This document shows, one piece after another, positions 58,758-64,000 of a DNA stretch of 64,000 nucleotides. The notes beneath the pieces were generated by a model. That model did no database searches, was not told where the DNA came from, and saw only the letters and a program-made list of their open reading frames with translations. The translations under genes were made by a program, and so were the position numbers. Every line of letters begins with the position of its first letter. Within the stretch, counting starts at the first letter, position 1. The stretch comes from Megalonaias nervosa (Eukaryota; Mollusca; Bivalvia; Unionida; Unionidae). The stretch is taken from assembly GCA_016617855.1 (NCBI GenBank), contig JAECUM010096189.1, forward strand, positions 38,661-102,660. Reading direction: 5' to 3'.

Positions 58758-59120
58758 CATCTGGAAACTTATGCTCCTCTTCTGACACTTGTATTCTCAT
58801 TGTTCCCACTGTTAAAATAAAGTTATACAGATGTTTTTTTGCATACCAGGGAGGACCTACATGGAACAAATTGCCCATTGACACTGTAATCTCATTCAAG
58901 AGTGCTTTTAAAACTCACCTATTTTGACTACAATAAGAGACTTAAAGACATAATAATGTTTACTTCCTTAATTATTGTGAGCATGTTTTGTTTGTGTTTG
59001 TTTTTGTTATCTGGTTGTTGTATATGTTTTTATGTGTTATCTAATATTGTAAAATGCTCAGAGTTTCTAAAGATTAGGTGCTGTACTAAGTCCACATTAT
59101 TATTATTATTATTATTGTTA
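58758..59120 (+). pseudogene. LINE copy 2, right piece and (ATT)n tail
   Basis: Continues the LINE after the LTR (cttatgctcctcttctgaca matches 15301-15320), includes the C-terminal AFKTHLF-like end with stop at about 58926, and the 3' UTR GTAAAATGCTCAGAG...GGTGCTGTACTAAG with (ATT)n at 59096-59119. Confidence 0.9.
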
Positions 59121-59174
59121 TTATTTTTGGCATTACCTCAACCCCCAAAAAACCCAGAACCAAACTTGAAAGGT

Positions 59175-59820
59175 TTCTTATGATGTCTAGTTGGACCTGA
59201 ATAAAATTGGTCCTGCTCAGACATCCAGTATGACCACCAATCTGGCCATCAGAAAAATCTTCTTATCATTATTTTTCTTGCATGAATGAACATATCAGCA
59301 TGGGGTTTTCACTGGAAGACTTCTTGTGATGTCAAGTTGATTGTAAATGAAAATGGTACCAATCTGATCCCCAGTATGGTCACTGCAAAGATCATCTAAA
59401 ATCTCTTATAGTTGCTATTTCTCCCAGATGCCTGTCATGTTGACATTATGCTTTCACCACAAGACTTCTTATGATGTCTAGTTAGAGTTAAATATCTATT
59501 ATGGCAGCCATGTTGGAAATCTTATTATTTTTGGGGTTTTCACAAGGAGACTTCTTATAATGTCTTGTTTATCCTAAATGTCGCTTATCTGATGTTCAAC
59601 ATGGCCACCATGCTGGCCATCTTAAAATCTTATCACTACTCATCTTCAGTGGAAAGCTATTTTGACATGGGGTTTCATCAGAAGAGTTCTTATGTGACTA
59701 AGTTGGTCCTTAATTAAAATTATCCAATTTGGCCCACATCATGCCATATTGAAAATGTTATTATCTCTTCATCTCCCAGAAGGATTCATATATCAACATA
59801 CGGTTTTCATCAGTAGACTT
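59175..59820. repeat. Decayed tandem repeat, unit about 130-146 bp
   Basis: ttctta/gtgatgtc(t/a)agttg recurs at 59175, 59321, 59466, 59552 and 59687. Between recurrences come variants of ccacatggccaccatgctgg and catcagaagact. Spacings are 146, 145, 86 and 135 bp, so units are diverged and one is shortened. Confidence 0.82.
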
Positions 59821-59824
59821 TGAA

Positions 59825-60662
59825 AGAGATGCTGCCAGGGAATATGTGTGTGGATTGTGCAAAATTAGTGCAAATTCATACATATTAGTTTAAAGTTATG
59901 CATGTAAAACTGTACTCTGTGAATTACACAAGTTTTATTTATCTGTTAACCCTTAAAGTATTTGTCATGACACAAGTCAGTCACTTGGTAGAGGTCTCAT
60001 ACCACTTGTTGTGACATACATTTATATTCAGGTAAGGAGCTGTTTATGCATGTGGATACTTCAGCTTGACATAAATGGTTGTTAAACTTAATTTGATTGG
60101 CACCATAGGCCCAGGAACAAGCAATGTCTCAGTTTGAACCTTGCTTTTATCTAGGAAGTTTTACAAATGCTTGTTTAAAATACGGGCTACCTAGGAAACC
60201 CCAAACAACTGACTCCCAACATGGTTCATCTTCAGGTGATGATGCAGATCAGTCAATACTGGCTGATTATAGCGATGATGACAATAATTTTTAATGTTTT
60301 GAAGTATATTGGATTATTGGAGCTGGGAAAGTATTACTGGAAATGTCAGTGAGAGATTTTGAACCCGAAAATGGTGTTGAATACAAGTCAGATGTACATG
60401 CTTCATGGACAGAAACAGATGGCATGCCAGCCATCCTACAGTTCAGTAGTATTTCCAAATTAAATGTCAAAAAGACAGAATATGAAGCTTAATTCAAATA
60501 CAGGCAGTTTAAAAGGAGAGTGGAATTTTCATTTCTTTTTTCAATCAATTCAGCCTGAGGAATCTTGTGCCACAAAAATAGTACTCCAAAGGTGTAGATA
60601 CATTGAATAAACAAGAATAAAAAAGAAATTAAAAAGCAGGATATTCATTTGATCAAAATACA
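59825..60662 (+). mobile_element. 0.84 kb dispersed repeat (copy 2)
   Basis: Collinear with 33970-34815: shared CTGTTAACCCTTAAAGT, agctt(a)gcat/gacataaatg, ATGGTTCATCTTCAG(G/A)TGA and the end ATTTGATCAAAATA. It again carries an acidic ORF remnant (DDADQSILADYSDDDNNF, about 60238-60291). Within the copy, VRDFEPENGVEYKSDVHASW (about 60350-60409) is readable where copy 1 has VSDFESKSDVEYECDVHNVW, supporting an ancestral coding sequence. Confidence 0.72.
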
Positions 60663-61029
60663 GGGTTCCCACACGACCAGGAAATCGGGAAAAAGTTGGG
60701 AGAAATGATAAGTTTTTCCTGACTGTGAAAAGTCCTTGATTTTTGAAAATATTGATGAAAGTCGGGGAAAAACCCGGGAATTTACGGCCACCACTTGATG
60801 CCCGAAACAGTTATGTAAATTGAGTCAAAACTGAACTGATCCTGAGCAAAATTTATTGAGTTCTGACCAGAATGGATCATTTGGGTGCTTGCCATAAACA
60901 AATTTGTTGAGTCAATCCAAACATTCAGTGCATTAGATCTGTCTGGTAGATTTTTTCCACAGACAGCTCGAATATCTGTATTTTTCCTTAAGTGGAAGGT
61001 ATGAAAACCAGTCTAGCATCAGAAGAGGT

Positions 61030-61382
61030 CAACATGGTGGTGGCAAAGCTCAGCCGCTTACCAGATGGCCGTTGTTAAATTCTTTGTTAAATTGAGTCAT
61101 ACCTGCATGTAATCGATATGAAGATTATTTATTTTCTCAGAAATTGAGAGTATTATAATCTTTATGTCGTTAATCTGCTGAAAGACAAGATAAAACTACG
61201 GCGTTCATGAAATTTGACCTGGTACTTGGATTTGCATTGCTAGTCGCACGAGTACATAAATCTCACAACCCATATTTTCAAATGTTGTAGAAAAAACCAA
61301 AACATTAAATGAAAGTTGTATACCAGTTGTAATAGAATACAAAAACAAAGAACACAAAATTCTGTCTGTCTGTCTGTCTCTG

Positions 61383-61425
<43 letters not shown>

Positions 61426-61950
61426 TCCATAATAACTACAGGGGTTTTGTTGTATCACGTGACTACCTTGTTGATGTGCTCTCTGCTTAATGAATCTGAC
61501 TGACCAGATTGCTGCGTCAGCGACTGATTTCTTGTCGTTCTCGAAATAAATATGTTGAGAATTATGTTCTTTCTGGTTTTTACAAAATGTATCAGACTTT
61601 CATTTAATATATTTGACTTTTTGTACAACAACATTAAAATGGAGTTTGTTGTTGATATCACGTGACTATTGGACTTCCAGTGTAGTTGTTTGAGATTTGT
61701 GAAGTCATGTGACTAGTAATGCAAATGGCGACTACAAGGTCAGGTATCATCCATGCTGTAGTTTTGTCTGGTCTGTCAATGGATTAATGACATGACGATT
61801 ACAATACTTGCCATTTCTGAGAAAATAAATAATTTTCCCATCAATTTCATGCAGGTATAAGTATTTATAACATCATTTAAATTTTCTAGGTCCGCTGGTT
61901 AGCGACTACCATATGTCACTACCACATGGTGGTGGCAAATTATAAATTTT
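61030..61950. repeat. Large imperfect inverted repeat, arms about 320 bp
   Basis: The left arm (about 61030-61350) and reverse complement of the right arm (about 61555-61950) share ATACCTGCATG(T/A)AAT, GATTATTTATTTTCTCAGAAAT / AATTATTTATTTTCTCAGAAAT, GACAAGATAAAACTAC / GACCAGACAAAACTAC and GGATTTGCATTGCTAGTCGCA / CCATTTGCATTACTAGTCACA. The roughly 200-bp centre has CTGT, CT and TA microsatellites (61363-61425). Confidence 0.87.
61363..61425. repeat. CTGT / CT / TA compound microsatellite
   Basis: (ctgt)n, then (tc)n, then (ta)n between the arms of the inverted repeat. It encodes the spurious Arg-Glu repeat ORF on the minus strand. Confidence 0.95.
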
Positions 61951-63547
61951 CTATATGCAATTGTTCTGATCCCACACCAAAATCTAAATGTCCAAATGTG
62001 AAAATGGGGTGGAATATTCAGAGGAAACCCAGATTAGAAAATGGACTGCTATTTGTTGTAAGCCAAATTTTATTGTCCAAAATGTTGAATCTCTGAGCTG
62101 AACATTGGTGCAAAACTATTACACAGTGGCATGTAGCTTAAAACACTGGTTTCAGATCTTAAATGGAATGCTGGAGAAATGGGAAATTGTTGTCCCTTGT
62201 ATTATATATATTAAAAGATGATACTAGCCCTGTATCAATACAGGTTTGGGGATGGTTTATCGAATTACAAGAAGACAAGTTGATTTTACAGAATAGTCAG
62301 GCCTGGTTTATTCAACAATACTATATACCCCCATGTCAGCCAATTCTGCGCATCTGGTAATTCTGCGCAACAATACGTCATTTATGTAAACATTGGATCA
62401 CGTGTTATTTTTGGTCAAAAATCCAATTTGTGGCAAGAAAGAACGATCGTATTTTAATTAAGGAAAGTGTGATATTCATAAAGTGTACAAAAAATATCCC
62501 ACATTTTGACTCGAAATGCATATGAAAATGTGATTTCTAAATGTCAACATGAAGACCCACTCCATGACCTTCTTGAACCTGTAACCCAGAAAATCCTGTT
62601 TACTATGTATCTTTTAGAATCGTACAAATGAAAACATTATATAAAAGATGGAAATGTATACCTTTAAACAATTCTGCATCTTAATCCAAGTTTCCAATTT
62701 GCAGGAAGTTGTCCCACACGTACAAAATCGTCTGCTACCCAATGTATCAACTTGCCACTAGAATAGGATTCTCAAGAAATTCCCTGGCGGATAGTCTGTT
62801 TCTAAATTCTGTAGTAATTCTTCCCCATAAACAAGTATTTGTAAACACATTAAATCCTATTCATTGTTGTTTCTCCTCCACATAATATCTTCTTTTTTTT
62901 TTTAAAATGTTAACTTTTTCTAATTTTTTTTACAAGATCAGTTTTGTTGCTTAATATTTCTTGCCATTTGTTGGCATTGGGATGTTGAACTAGCTATAAA
63001 CCTGACCTAATTACTCGACTGAAATGCTGACAGAAACAGTCCAAAGTAATGTATTTAATTTCCATTGCCCAATGGATAAACATTTACATCTTTTCAAAGT
63101 TGTGTACAGAATAGGCCGACATATCACGAGTCATGAAAACATGGGGGTGGTATCCGCTGTGTCCAAAATTAATATTATTTTGAAAGAATATTCTGGTGAC
63201 AATTGCCTCTTTTCAAATGGTAAGCATTGCAGTATTTTATTTTCGAATTCGGTACGCGTTTAGCTTCAGTATTGGAGATGGAAACCTTAAGTGTGCAGAA
63301 ATGCCTGACAGCACTGTATTTTGAAGGTCTTTTGTCAAAATTTAAATCAACCCTTTTGTATATGTTTTTTTAAATGAATAATGTTTAATCAAATCATCTT
63401 AAGAAGTTGTTTGAAAAAATCTTGTTTGGGATTTTATTGGCACAGATAAATTCAGGCTTAAACCTTTTCGTTACAAGATAAGATTATAATACTTTTGCTT
63501 TTATTGTTTTTTTTTTATACTGTAATAGGAAATGTTTAATTCATATA

Positions 63548-63549
<2 letters not shown>

Positions 63550-63616
<67 letters not shown>
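63550..63616. repeat. (TA)n microsatellite
   Basis: About 66 bp of uninterrupted AT dinucleotides. Confidence 0.97.
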
Positions 63617-63619
<3 letters not shown>

Positions 63620-64000
63620 TTTAGAATTAAAGATTTGAAAGGAAACAAAACTAATTTATGTTCATTATGTTGTTTCCACATAGCAACACAAAGCATGGCA
63701 GCAAAGTAAAGTTAGCAATTTTATTCTGCACATTGAAATGACTTTACATGCCAAATTATAGGAATATAGTCAAACTTGTTTTGTGTGATACATTTTTTGG
63801 TTTTGTGCATGATCTTCTTTTATGACTTGGATGTTTTGGAGAGTCTTGAAATAGAAACATCTTTAGATTTAAAAATGCATGTTTTATGATCTAAAACGTT
63901 CTTTAATTCCATTCAGTAATGGTCATATGTGAACCTTGAAAAAATTAATTTCATCCTGAAAAAACCCTGGAAATGACCTGGAAATTTATCTTTAGAAAAG

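Larger units (their letters stand above)
60661..64000. mobile_element. Probable DNA-transposon-derived region (left end CAGGGTTCCCACAC)
   Basis: CAGGGTTCCCACACGACCAG at 60662 is followed by subterminal repeats of the gaaa(a)agtccttga / cggggaaaaacccggg type, a pattern common at the ends of hAT-like elements. Similar phrases in the opposite sense (ccttgaaaaaa, ccctggaaatgacctggaaa) appear at 63930-63990, and the right end may lie just past the window. No transposase was recognised. ORFs at 62163-62360 and 63024-63263 have no family features. Confidence 0.45.

Noticed and set aside
57157..64000. The next SNX17 exon (after the QWVTVSSDQ segment)
   Set aside because: I looked for a phase 0 exon encoding the SICLQSMVDEL-like region and found none with acceptor and donor. 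It probably lies beyond the window.

Overview
The window is eukaryotic nuclear DNA, AT-rich and intron-dominated. The organism is most likely a mollusc or another lophotrochozoan. That inference rests on tRNA-derived SINEs whose tails (CTGAAAAA...GTTAAA... running into CA repeats, and GTGTTAAACGC...AAACAA) resemble molluscan SINEs as I know them, and on the density of DIRS elements. No species call is possible. The only host gene I can support is a SNX17-type sorting nexin on the + strand. Four internal exons (21375-21444, 30086-30178, 40498-40638, 56980-57156) have correct AG/GT borders, compatible phases and an ungapped-looking match to the FERM part of SNX17. Its 5' exons (PX domain) and its last exons were not found and presumably lie outside the window or were missed.

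The left 20 kb (1-20.8 kb) holds the degenerate 3' end of a Ty3/gypsy element with its LTR (1-1488), five unrelated minisatellites with 40-51 bp units, tRNA-derived SINEs, a hAT-type MITE with TSD, a second LTR split by a SINE, a 5'-truncated CR1/L2-like LINE with a frameshifted reverse transcriptase, and a decayed DIRS retrotransposon (about 15.7-20.8 kb).

The SNX17 introns (21.4-57 kb) are largely transposon. Intron A-B contains a DIRS element with inverted terminal repeats and an internal complementary region (22325-28465), itself split by a TA-flanked DNA transposon (25097-27928). Intron B-C contains a second DIRS family (about 30.6-37.1 kb) interrupted by a block of pogo-, hAT- and TTAA-type remnants, then a 60-bp satellite with 300-bp higher-order periodicity, itself interrupted by a foldback insertion. 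Intron C-D contains a three-level nest: a DIRS (42.5-56.2 kb) broken by another DIRS (43313-49154, carrying a SINE in its terminal repeat) and by a Ty3/gypsy element (49241-53891, 4-bp TSD ACAC). The gypsy element has integrase before reverse transcriptase (Gmr1-like order) and a SCAN-like Gag.

After the last exon (57.2-64 kb) there is another nest, LINE > solo LTR > SINE, with TSDs at the two inner levels, then a decayed tandem repeat, a second copy of the 0.84 kb repeat seen at 34 kb, and a DNA-transposon-like region starting at 60661 with a large imperfect inverted repeat. All transposon ORFs are broken, and I see no intact mobile element. What is most worth following up is the Gmr1/SCAN-like element, the DIRS recombination junction, the LTR-borne splice-donor-like site and the higher-order satellite.
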